From a virus, in the IMG/VR virus record IMGVR_UViG_3300050015_000743, positions 23,171-87,170 of that record: a DNA stretch of 64,000 nt. One strand, 5' to 3'. Positions 18,683-26,359 of the stretch are shown here, one piece after another (position 1 is the first letter of the stretch; each line of letters starts with the position of its first letter). Under the pieces are notes generated by a model. That model was not told the DNA's origin, searched no databases, and was given only the letters and a program-made list of their open reading frames with translations. The translations under genes and the position numbers were made by a program.

Positions 18683-18844
18683 ATGACAAAAATTGAGAAG
18701 CTCAAGGAACTAAATGTGCAGCTTAGTACAATAGTAAAAGAATTGGAAATGCGCATTTTTATCGAAAACGTTGATGATGTTAGAGATAGGAAAAAGTTTG
18801 AAGAGAGTCCCAGAGTTCATGCTGAACTAAATCAACAACTATAA
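18683..18844 (+). CDS. Small helical protein, 53 residues
   Basis: Starts MTKIEKLKELNVQLSTIVKE and ends in a charged helix, ELNQQL. It has a clear A-rich leader, lies 12 bases after the preceding stop and stops just before a promoter-like motif for the protease gene. Probably a real small gene in the same operon; function unknown. Confidence 0.5.
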   Translation: MTKIEKLKELNVQLSTIVKELEMRIFIENVDDVRDRKKFEESPRVHAELNQQL

Positions 18845-18853
18845 CTATTTATA
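18844..18853 (+). promoter_or_regulatory. Weak late-promoter variant ACTATTTATA
   Basis: ACTATTTATA, 16 bases before the protease ATG at 18870. It differs from the usual motif only by C for G. Confidence 0.4.
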
Positions 18854-18869
18854 TACAAAGATATTTAAC

Positions 18870-20774
18870 ATGAGTAAGATTTTACAAGCAGGGCAGACAG
18901 GATTTGGTATTTTGATCGAACATGATGCTGGATTTATTAGTGCTGATCTCAATCCACAATTTTTAACTGAAGCATTTGTAATTAAGCCAAATGAACCTGT
19001 ATTAATAACATGTATATTACAGAAATGGGGTGTTAAAAACAAAAACGGCAGGATATATCCTAAAGCGGTTTTAGTACCACAGGTCAATTTATATCAAGAT
19101 TTAATTAATACTAATAGTGCAGTTTCTGAAGCCGACCATCCCGACTGCGTCCAAGCATCTAATTCAGAGATACTTACAAAAGATGGTTGGAAATTAATTA
19201 AAAATATTTCAGAGGATGAAGAAATATTAACATTGAATAATTTAACTAACCAAATTGAAATTCAGAGAATTGAAAAGAAAATATATTTACCATATAAAGG
19301 TAAAATGTATAAATTTTCTGGTCAAAATATTGATATGACAGTCACTGCTAATCATAGATTTTTACTTGAAAATTCAAAGGGTGAAAGAAATTATTTTTTT
19401 GCTGAAGATATTTTTAATAATAAAAAAAATGTTTTTTCTTCTGGTCATTATAAGTTATTAAAAACAGGCGAATGGACGGGTCAATATAATGAATATTATA
19501 CATTAAATGGTGTTAACAGAAATTCATTAAGTTTCAATATGAAACATGATTTAATTGAAAAATATACACAACCAATTGATGTTAAGTCTGAAGATTGGTT
19601 TGCATTTATGGGTATTTATTTAGCTGAAGGACATTGTGGTGGTACAAAGTCTAATCAATATAAATTGAAGGGATATGATGTTGTTATAACACAGAAAAAT
19701 GAAGAAAAAAAGAAAATTATTGTAGAATTATTAAATAAATTACCGTTTAAATATTGGATTGATGAGCATGATAATGGAAAATGTCAATATCATATAGCTG
19801 ATGCAAGATTATACAATTATTTATTTCCATTAGGACATTCACATAATAAATTTATTCCAGTTGAATTAAAACAAGCATCATCAGATTTATTGAAAATATT
19901 TTTTAATTGGTTTCAGATTGGTGATGGAAGATCAGTTAAATCAAAGTACGAAAATTGGTCAAATAAAGAATCGGTTTTTTCAACATCAAAACAATTGATT
20001 GACGATTTGCATGAAATTCTAATTAAAATTGATGGAAACGGTAACATTACTACTTATCAACCTAAAGATAGATATTTAGTTGATCATTCGGTATTGAAAA
20101 GAGAGGTTATTTTATCTGATGGAACAGTTGAATATATCAATGAAGATATAAAAGAAAAAAGATTAGTTAAGGCTGAAAATAGTCATCTTCAATATAATTT
20201 AAATATATCAAAACGAAAAAATATTTGGCTTGATAAAAGAAGTATAACAATAAATAAAATTGATTTTGATGAAGAAATTGCTTGTGTTAGGGTAGCCAAT
20301 AGCAATTTCATGATTAGAGTAAATGGTAAATCACATTGGACTGGAAACTCTTCTATTATTTCTTTACAAAATCTCTCACATATGATAACAAAAATGTGGT
20401 GGGGAACTGGTGATAAAGAAAATGTTTTATATGGTCAATTAAAAATTATTGTAACTCGTGGATATATTAATTATGGCGTATGTTCAGTTATTGGTGATAA
20501 GATTGTTCTGTATCTTGAAAATAAAATAAGATTAGGTATTTCCAGCCGTGGAGTTGGTACACTTAAAGAAATTAATGGTGAAAATCTCGTACAAGGAGAC
20601 TTCGAACTAATTGGTTTTGACTTAGTTGCATCACCAAGTACCCCGGGCGCATTTCTTATGCCAGAAAAACAAGGCGATAAATCTGTTGGCGAGAATTATG
20701 TGCAGAAAAACGGTATATATCTTAAGGAAGACGAACAAAAAATAGTAACTGCTGTTAATAAGTTCTTATTGTAA
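18870..20774 (+). CDS. Prohead protease precursor (gp21-like) interrupted by an intein
   Basis: The 634-residue precursor becomes 233 residues after removal of residues 93-493, close to T4 gp21 (212). The N-extein ends SEADHPD, containing the His expected in the catalytic site. The C-extein continues SSIISLQNLSHMITKMWW and includes RLGISSRGVGTLKEI, with the expected catalytic Ser, then GFDLVASPSTPGAF. The family is a serine protease that cleaves scaffold and capsid proteins inside the prohead. The gene is followed by the scaffold and capsid genes, the same order as T4 21-22-23. It can only be active after protein splicing. Confidence 0.9.
   Translation: MSKILQAGQTGFGILIEHDAGFISADLNPQFLTEAFVIKPNEPVLITCILQKWGVKNKNGRIYPKAVLVPQVNLYQDLINTNSAVSEADHPDCVQASNSEILTKDGWKLIKNISEDEEILTLNNLTNQIEIQRIEKKIYLPYKGKMYKFSGQNIDMTVTANHRFLLENSKGERNYFFAEDIFNNKKNVFSSGHYKLLKTGEWTGQYNEYYTLNGVNRNSLSFNMKHDLIEKYTQPIDVKSEDWFAFMGIYLAEGHCGGTKSNQYKLKGYDVVITQKNEEKKKIIVELLNKLPFKYWIDEHDNGKCQYHIADARLYNYLFPLGHSHNKFIPVELKQASSDLLKIFFNWFQIGDGRSVKSKYENWSNKESVFSTSKQLIDDLHEILIKIDGNGNITTYQPKDRYLVDHSVLKREVILSDGTVEYINEDIKEKRLVKAENSHLQYNLNISKRKNIWLDKRSITINKIDFDEEIACVRVANSNFMIRVNGKSHWTGNSSIISLQNLSHMITKMWWGTGDKENVLYGQLKIIVTRGYINYGVCSVIGDKIVLYLENKIRLGISSRGVGTLKEINGENLVQGDFELIGFDLVASPSTPGAFLMPEKQGDKSVGENYVQKNGIYLKEDEQKIVTAVNKFLL
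19146..20348 (+). mobile_element. Intein with LAGLIDADG-type endonuclease in the prohead protease gene
   Basis: A 401-residue intein in frame. It begins with Cys (CVQASNSEILTKDGWKLIKN), has a block B VTANHRFLLE (TxxH) and ends GKSHWTGN followed by Ser. The penultimate residue is Gly rather than the usual His, with a His four residues earlier. Diverged dodecapeptide motifs FMGIYLAEGH and WFQIGDGRS indicate a LAGLIDADG homing endonuclease. It differs in sequence from the portal intein, suggesting independent arrival. Confidence 0.9.
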
Positions 20775-20870
20775 TGGAATTTATAAGCGCATAAGATAGT
20801 TATAATTTTTCTTAAAAACAAGAAAATTAAGGTTGTTTTTATAAAAAAAAATGCTTTTTGGTAAAAATAA

Positions 20871-20880
20871 CGTATTTATA
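20871..20880 (+). promoter_or_regulatory. Late promoter motif CGTATTTATA
   Basis: CGTATTTATA, 37 bases before the ATG at 20918. It falls inside an in-frame TTG-initiated extension beginning at 20858, which argues for the downstream start. Confidence 0.6.
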
Positions 20881-20917
20881 TAAAAATTATAGTATTAGTA
20901 AGGACATTTTTAATAAC

Positions 20918-22537
20918 ATGGAAAACGAAAAAAAATCGATAGTAAAGGAAGCGTTAGTTGATTTTAAAAATATTCAACAAGCTGCGGATGCTAATGCTAA
21001 GAAAAGATTGGCTGCAGAATTCCCAAAAGAATTCGGCAATATTTTGAAAGAAGAATTAAATAAAAATAAACCAGCGAAAGAATCCTATAAAAAACTGGAT
21101 GAAGCTGAATCAAATAAAGAAACTGATATGAAAAATTTAACAAATGAGACCCCAAAGGTTGTTAAGGAAGCTGCAGGTAAAGGTTTACCATTTAATACAA
21201 AAGCAAAAGGTGTACAAAAAGTAGCAGAAGATGTAAAAATTACTGATACTGTAGGTAAAGGTGAACCTTTTGATGAAAAAGCAAAAGGCGTACAGAAAAT
21301 TGCTGAAGAACGTGAAAAAGATTTCATGGGCGATGTAGAAGGCGAAACACCAAACCAAGGTAAAGGTGAAGCTGAAAAAGGTAAAATATTTAACGAAAAG
21401 CTCAAAGGTCCGACCTCTGGCAAACCAATTGCTAATACAAAAAAAGACGTATCAGAGAATTATGATTTAACAGAACTTGATATGAGTGGTGTAGGTACAG
21501 CATTAGAAGGTGCAGACAACATGGATGAAGTTCTTTCACTGGAACAAATTGAAGAAGAAATTAACGCTATGGAAACAGCAAATGAAGAACTTGCTGGCGG
21601 TGGAACACCATCAGTAGGAAGTCCATATGAAGGACTTGTTGAAATGCGTGATAAACTTGATGGTATGATTAAAGGCATGGGTAGCATGGGTGAGCAGAAA
21701 AACAACGGTGGCAAAGGTGCAAACGTAGTTATGGCTGGCGGTCCTAACCAAGCTAAAATTGATGAACTTGATGTTTATGAACAAAAAAATAATGGTGGAC
21801 AAGGTGCTAACAAAGTAAATGCTGGCGGTCCTACCCAACCTATGATTGATGAAGTAGGTAGTGAAGACGAAATCACTCCTGAAATGATTGATCAAGTATT
21901 AGGTCAAAAAGAAGAAAAACCTGTTGAAGAAAGTCTTACACAGACATTAGGAAATATGAAGAAAGTTCCTTCAACTTCAATCCCGGGTGTTGATTACAAG
22001 AGCACAGGCGCAGTTAATAAAATGCGTTCAGGTTTACGTACAGAATCAGAGAAAAAGATTAGTGGTTTAATCGAAGTTAACAAAAAATTAGCTAAGAAAT
22101 TAAACGAAACTAAAAAATATAAAGAATCCGTTACAGGATTAGTTGAAAGTTATAAGTCCGCACTTGACAAGTATCGCAGTCAGTTAAAAGAAATGGCAGT
22201 TTTCAATACCAATTTGGCACACGTCAATAATTTATTGGTTAACGAAGAGTTGGCATTAACGCAAGAGGACAAGATTAAGATCATCGACGAATTTAAAAAA
22301 GTCGATAGTATTGTTGCTTCACAGAAGGTGTATAAAAACTTCCTTACAGAAATGAAGGGTGGAAAGAAAACACTTACTGAAAGTATTGAGGATAAAGTAT
22401 CAGCTTCTATACAGCCATCTTCAAAACAAAAACTTGATGAAGTAGTAGAAAAAACAGCCTATACCAATGATAAACATATCATGAGAATGAGAAAAATCAT
22501 GGAAACTATAGAGCATAGAGGCAAAAAAATAATTTAA
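20918..22537 (+). CDS. Prohead core scaffold protein (gp22-like)
   Basis: A 539-residue protein starting MENEKKSIVKEAL. It lies between the protease and the major capsid gene, as T4 gp22 does. The C-terminal half is a coiled coil (LIEVNKKLAKKLNETKKY onward) of the kind expected for a scaffold core, ending IMETIEHRGKKII. The N-terminal half is acidic and contains two repeat families: GKGxPFxxKAKGVQK (near residues 84-140) and EQKNNGGxGAN with xAGGPxQ (near 268-310). The repeats may reflect internal duplication. It would be degraded by the protease during maturation. Capsid starts 25 bases later in the same unit. Confidence 0.82.
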   Translation: MENEKKSIVKEALVDFKNIQQAADANAKKRLAAEFPKEFGNILKEELNKNKPAKESYKKLDEAESNKETDMKNLTNETPKVVKEAAGKGLPFNTKAKGVQKVAEDVKITDTVGKGEPFDEKAKGVQKIAEEREKDFMGDVEGETPNQGKGEAEKGKIFNEKLKGPTSGKPIANTKKDVSENYDLTELDMSGVGTALEGADNMDEVLSLEQIEEEINAMETANEELAGGGTPSVGSPYEGLVEMRDKLDGMIKGMGSMGEQKNNGGKGANVVMAGGPNQAKIDELDVYEQKNNGGQGANKVNAGGPTQPMIDEVGSEDEITPEMIDQVLGQKEEKPVEESLTQTLGNMKKVPSTSIPGVDYKSTGAVNKMRSGLRTESEKKISGLIEVNKKLAKKLNETKKYKESVTGLVESYKSALDKYRSQLKEMAVFNTNLAHVNNLLVNEELALTQEDKIKIIDEFKKVDSIVASQKVYKNFLTEMKGGKKTLTESIEDKVSASIQPSSKQKLDEVVEKTAYTNDKHIMRMRKIMETIEHRGKKII

Positions 22538-22561
22538 GAAAAAATTTAAAACCTTAATAAA

Positions 22562-24241
22562 ATGGGATTTTTAATGGAAAGTGCGGAAGTTGGCAATATT
22601 GGATTAAAACAACTCCGTGAACAAAGAGAAATAACAACAAACCGTTGGGAAAAAATCGGTCTTCTTGAAGGTCTTGAAGGTAACGTAAAAGAGAATTGCG
22701 CACAGCTTTTCGAAAACCAGTTATCACACATGATCAACGAGTCTTCAGATTCAAGCAATAGCGGACAGTTCGAAACTGTTGCATTCCCTGTAATCCGTAG
22801 AGTATTTGCAAAATTACTTGCAAACGATATCGTGTCTGTACAAGCACTTAACTTACCTATTGGTAAATTGTACTATATTAACCCTAAAGCAAGCGTAAGA
22901 GTTGATCAATCACCTAATTTCAATCACACATCACCAGATGGTGCTTATGGAAACGCTGCTGAAAAAGCATTGAGCGCAAAAACTCAATTCGAAAGTCGTT
23001 CATTATACGATGCATTCTATGCAACTGAGTATGCTGAAGAAGGTACATCATTATTTGATCGCTCAAAAGGCGACATGATTGTTGTTACTGGTACAACTAC
23101 TGCATCTGCATGGGTTGTTGGTGTTGATAAATATGTTACCTTAACACTTGCTGGTTTCAGTATCACAAATGAAGGTAAATTAATCGGTCCTGCTGGTGTT
23201 CCTATGGATACTGAATCTTTCCTTGCTGGTTTGAGAATAACCGCAAGTGTTAAATTAGTAGCTCCTGCACCTTATGCAACTGACGGTTCAATTACTGCTG
23301 GACAGGCTATTCCTTTCAACGTTAAAGTTCAAAAATACGGACAGGCAATCGTTGACAAAACTGGAAAAATCGTTCTTATAGCTGACGTACAATATGCTGG
23401 AACTAATGGTTACAGTGCATTAAGCGCAACAACTGTATCAACTGGTATCACTTTCACTGCAACTTACAGAGTATACAGTGACCTTGAAGAAGATTCAAGA
23501 ATGGCTGAAGTAACTTTCGTACTTGACCAAGTAACAGTATCTGTAGAAACACGTAAAATGCGTGCTATGTGGACACCTGAACTTGCACAGGACGTTAGTG
23601 CATTCCACAACATTGACGCTGAAGCAGAGTTAACAGCTTTACTTTCAGAACAAATGGCTGCTGAAATTGACCGTGAAATTCTTCGTGACCTAAGACGTGG
23701 CGCAGCATGGACAGCAAGATGGGACTATAATGGTCTCCGTAAAGGAACTAACACTTACTACGGTGTTCAGAAAGACTGGAATCAAACATTGATCACAAAG
23801 ATCAACCAGATTTCAGCACAGATTCACAAAGCAACCTTAAGAGGTGGCGCATCATGGGTAGTAGTATCCCCAGAAGTTAGTGCAGTATTCGATGACCTTG
23901 AATATTTCCACGTATCTAACGCTGCTCCAGAGCAGGATAAATACAACATGGGTATTGAGAAAATTGGTACTCTTAGTGGACGTTATCAGGTATATCGTGA
24001 CCCATACGCACCAGCTAACACAGTATTAGTTGGACATAAAGGAACAAGTATCTTGGAAACAGGTTACATCTACGCTCCTTACGTACCAATGCAGTTAACC
24101 CCTGTAATGTATAACCCATTTGATTTCACACCAATCCGTGGTATCATGACACGTTATGCAAAGAAAATGGTACTTAACAGATACTATGGTAGAATCTTCT
24201 GCGATGGTCTTCAGACCTTCGGAATTGGTGACTTACAGTAA
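22562..24241 (+). CDS. Major capsid protein (gp23-like)
   Basis: A 559-residue HK97-fold capsid subunit; T4 gp23 is 521. The N-terminus TTNRWEKIGLLEGLEG followed by NCAQLFENQ aligns with the T4 gp23 N-terminal region (KW..LLEG, then IFENQ). Later segments match the family: MWTPELAQDVSAFHNIDAEA, then YAPYVPMQLTP and MTRYAKKMVLNRYYGR. Candidate protease sites of LxE form (LLE at 34-36, LFE at 49-51) lie in the N-terminal part. Codons are notably tidier and GC-richer than in neighbours, typical for a highly expressed gene. A terminator follows directly. Three small early proteins in this window resemble its first 85 residues. Confidence 0.96.
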   Translation: MGFLMESAEVGNIGLKQLREQREITTNRWEKIGLLEGLEGNVKENCAQLFENQLSHMINESSDSSNSGQFETVAFPVIRRVFAKLLANDIVSVQALNLPIGKLYYINPKASVRVDQSPNFNHTSPDGAYGNAAEKALSAKTQFESRSLYDAFYATEYAEEGTSLFDRSKGDMIVVTGTTTASAWVVGVDKYVTLTLAGFSITNEGKLIGPAGVPMDTESFLAGLRITASVKLVAPAPYATDGSITAGQAIPFNVKVQKYGQAIVDKTGKIVLIADVQYAGTNGYSALSATTVSTGITFTATYRVYSDLEEDSRMAEVTFVLDQVTVSVETRKMRAMWTPELAQDVSAFHNIDAEAELTALLSEQMAAEIDREILRDLRRGAAWTARWDYNGLRKGTNTYYGVQKDWNQTLITKINQISAQIHKATLRGGASWVVVSPEVSAVFDDLEYFHVSNAAPEQDKYNMGIEKIGTLSGRYQVYRDPYAPANTVLVGHKGTSILETGYIYAPYVPMQLTPVMYNPFDFTPIRGIMTRYAKKMVLNRYYGRIFCDGLQTFGIGDLQ

Positions 24242-24260
24242 TCAATAGATAAATAAAAAG

Positions 24261-24287
24261 AAAGGTGTCGATAGACACCTTTTTTTG
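24261..24287 (+). terminator. Rho-independent terminator after capsid gene
   Basis: A 9-base-pair stem (AAAGGTGTC / GACACCTTT) with GATA loop and trailing T run, 20 bases after the capsid stop. Confidence 0.85.
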
Positions 24288-24297
24288 TTTTTATAAA

Positions 24298-24307
24298 GTA
24301 TTTATGG
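24298..24307 (+). promoter_or_regulatory. Late promoter motif AGTATTTATG variant
   Basis: AGTATTTATG, 19 bases before the ATG at 24327, just after the capsid terminator. Confidence 0.45.
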
Positions 24308-24326
24308 TTGTAACTATTATGGTGGA

Positions 24327-24770
24327 ATGAAAAAGTTAATACTTCTTGTCATATTGTTCTTTGGATTTATTGTACTGAATGCGCAGTCGGTTGAAAAAAG
24401 CATGAAGTTTGAGGATTTTGGTACATGGGATAAAACAATATCGCCAGTAAACAAGATTAGCATATCTTCATACGTAGTAAAAAGAGTTCTGGTTTATGAT
24501 GATCAAAAAAAAGCCAGTGATTCACCGAAATACAGATACGAGCTAATTGTGGTGAGTAATTCAATTTATAATAACAAACCAACGAAGACTTGGATATATG
24601 GCACAAGAGTATTCATTGATGACAAAGAAGCAACGATTTCACAATCACCAGATGGATTTACGGCAATAATTAATACAGAGCCAACAGTAATTTTTAGGTA
24701 TGAAAGCAGCTTGGATACGATTAATATTAAAATCACTTGGAAAAGTTCTCAATATTTTAGGGGTAGGTAA
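24327..24770 (+). CDS. Secreted protein with Bacteroidota-type signal peptide
   Basis: A 147-residue protein. Residues 1-20 (MKKLILLVILFFGFIVLNAQ) form a typical signal peptide; the NAQS ending is very common in Bacteroidota exported proteins. The mature part is a beta-rich domain of about 125 residues with no recognised family. No lipobox. It may act in the periplasm during late infection, for example in lysis or envelope modification. The next gene's start follows 40 bases after this stop, and the two are probably co-transcribed. Confidence 0.6.
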   Translation: MKKLILLVILFFGFIVLNAQSVEKSMKFEDFGTWDKTISPVNKISISSYVVKRVLVYDDQKKASDSPKYRYELIVVSNSIYNNKPTKTWIYGTRVFIDDKEATISQSPDGFTAIINTEPTVIFRYESSLDTINIKITWKSSQYFRGR

Positions 24771-24810
24771 ATGGTTGAAAAATAAATGGTATAAAGAAAA
24801 AAAGAAAAAC

Positions 24811-25224
24811 ATGGGACTAAAACAAATTAGTGGAAGCACACAGGTAGTATTTACAGTAAAAACATTTATTGCATTTATAATTGCAATGTTATCATTTTTT
24901 TATGGTTTCTACCAACTTGTAGTAGTTCCGAGAATGAACACTACCGATGCAATGATTATAGAACAAAAAGAACAAAATAAGGCAACTGCTTCAGAACTTA
25001 TTAAAATTAATACCTCAATTGGTACTTTAACAGGTACACTTCAAGTGCTTGTACAAGAAAAATCAACCGTTCAGGCAAGCACAAATACTGGTGGTTCATT
25101 TAGTAATAATTCCACAAGTAAAAATACTGACAATAGTAATACTCGTCCTAATACTGATAATAGCAATAGTGGCAGTGGCAGACATTTAAGTAACGGAAGT
25201 AATACTGCCAGTGTCTCACATTAA
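24811..25224 (+). CDS. Membrane-anchored Ser/Asn-rich protein (holin or spanin candidate)
   Basis: A 137-residue protein starting MGLKQISGSTQ; an in-frame ATG at 24700 lies inside the preceding gene and is less likely. One transmembrane helix at about residues 12-38 (TFIAFIIAMLSFFYGFYQLV), then a short helical region, then a low-complexity Asn/Ser/Thr tail (residues 90-137). Single-anchor topology next to a secreted protein gene is compatible with a lysis role, but no holin or spanin family can be assigned. Its stop overlaps that of the convergent gene (TTAA at 25221-25224). Confidence 0.5.
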   Translation: MGLKQISGSTQVVFTVKTFIAFIIAMLSFFYGFYQLVVVPRMNTTDAMIIEQKEQNKATASELIKINTSIGTLTGTLQVLVQEKSTVQASTNTGGSFSNNSTSKNTDNSNTRPNTDNSNSGSGRHLSNGSNTASVSH

Positions 25225-25529
25225 TCTTCTTTTATTTCAATTGTCTTAAATACTCCAAAGACTTTTCTGAAATCATCATAAACTTTGATTCGTTCAGCCA
25301 TTTTATCATATACTTTTGATATATGTTCATTGAGCGATTTTAAATCAATGTTCATTGCATCATGATCTTCACTGAAAATAACCCATTGTTTGGATTCGGC
25401 AGAAGTAAAAGCATAATCCTTAAATTTAACCTTATATTGACCATAAAATGAGATACTTTCATCCAATGGGTCGAAAGTCACGAGAATTCTCTCATCGGCT
25501 TTACCTTCAATATGAATTAACCATTCCAT
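25221..25529 (-). CDS. Hypothetical protein
   Basis: A 102-residue protein, MEWLIHIEGKADERI onward, with a beta-rich N-terminal half and a helical C-terminal half. Last gene of the minus-strand operon that runs from 29458. No family recognised. Confidence 0.5.
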   Translation of the reverse strand: MEWLIHIEGKADERILVTFDPLDESISFYGQYKVKFKDYAFTSAESKQWVIFSEDHDAMNIDLKSLNEHISKVYDKMAERIKVYDDFRKVFGVFKTIEIKED

Positions 25530-25539
25530 AATTTAAATA

Positions 25540-25884
25540 TTAATAGTTACAAATTCTTATTTTTAATTTATATTGTTTTGCTAAATCAATCATATGACCT
25601 GTGCCTTTACTTGTACCATCCCAGAAAGCAATCAGTGCATCACCATACTCAGCCATTTGCTTATTCCTGATATAACCTGCTGATCTGCCTTTATTCCAGT
25701 CTGCAGGAAATCTGGTTGTTTTATACCCTCTTTCAATTGCGTATCTTTCACCCAGATGATCAGCACCCTTCGCTGCACCACTGACAATTTCGATATCCTG
25801 TTGATCTTTAAGAACTTTATCACAGAACTCCCGTAGTTTCTGGTAATCATCAAAATCTCTACCACCAGCTATTATTACTTTCAT
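25540..25884 (-). CDS. DUF2493 / YspA-like SLOG-family protein
   Basis: A 114-residue Rossmann-like protein. MKVIIAGGRDFDDY at the start, SGAAKGADHLGERYA in the middle and FWDGTSKGTGHMIDLA near the end are the signature elements of the YspA or cpYpsA-related SLOG family, thought to bind nucleotides or nucleotide-derived ligands. Essentially the whole protein is this domain. Its start overlaps the upstream stop (TAATG). Such genes are frequent in phage genomes, where a role in NAD- or ADP-ribose-related signalling has been proposed; none can be shown here. Confidence 0.8.
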   Translation of the reverse strand: MKVIIAGGRDFDDYQKLREFCDKVLKDQQDIEIVSGAAKGADHLGERYAIERGYKTTRFPADWNKGRSAGYIRNKQMAEYGDALIAFWDGTSKGTGHMIDLAKQYKLKIRICNY

Positions 25885-26240
25885 TATTTAGCAGGTATAA
25901 TTTTTTCTTCAGGATAACACCTATCAAACCATTCTTTTACACTTTCATCAGGGTCGCCATTATCACTTAAATGAAAAGCATACCTCTTAATAATCGCTAT
26001 TATTTCCTCTCTGGTATAAACTTTAAGCGGTATAATATCTGTACAGAATGAATTATCGTCTTCACCAATTACATAAGATTCTTTCGATTCAAACATTGCA
26101 GCCATATTTACATCAGAATTTCCAACAAGACCATCCAATATGCCTGATTTTTCCCAACGATTAATCGTTTCTTCTTTTACTTTGTGAAGTTGTTCTAAAC
26201 CATTAACGGGTTTTTCGGTTGTTTTTTTAGTTTTCTTCAT
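25884..26240 (-). CDS. Small protein resembling the capsid-protein N-terminus
   Basis: A 118-residue protein. Residues 14-58 align without gaps, at identical residue numbers, with residues 14-58 of this phage's major capsid protein. By hand I count 23 identities in 45, including NRWEK, GL at 37-38, GN at 40-41 and FE at 50-51. The rest (VYTREEIIAIIKRYAF onward) is an unrelated or more diverged acidic helical part. It lies in an early-type operon, starts with ATGA overlap to a 40-codon gene, and ends in a TAATG overlap. Function unknown; a scaffold- or protease-interacting role is inference. Confidence 0.65.
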   Translation of the reverse strand: MKKTKKTTEKPVNGLEQLHKVKEETINRWEKSGILDGLVGNSDVNMAAMFESKESYVIGEDDNSFCTDIIPLKVYTREEIIAIIKRYAFHLSDNGDPDESVKEWFDRCYPEEKIIPAK

Positions 26241-26359
26241 AACATCTTTTTTAATAAATAACTTAAAGAAAAATATTCTCCTTTTTCTTTAGCACAAATT
26301 TCATAATAAATCCGTTTATAGTAAAACATCTTTACTTTCATCTCATCAATTTTCTTCAT
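26237..26359 (-). CDS. Candidate 40-residue micro-protein
   Basis: Translates as MKKIDEMKVKMFYYKRIYYE onward, ending SYLLKKML. Its start lies inside the end of the helicase gene and its stop shares ATGA with the next gene, a translational-coupling arrangement used throughout this operon. It fills the only gap in the operon. Basic and aromatic-rich. A second ATG at codon 7 could also serve. Function unknown. Confidence 0.4.
   Translation of the reverse strand: MKKIDEMKVKMFYYKRIYYEICAKEKGEYFSLSYLLKKML

Noticed and set aside
20858-20917. TTG-initiated N-terminal extension of the scaffold gene
   Set aside because: The late promoter motif lies inside it, and the ATG at 20918 has a normal A-rich leader.
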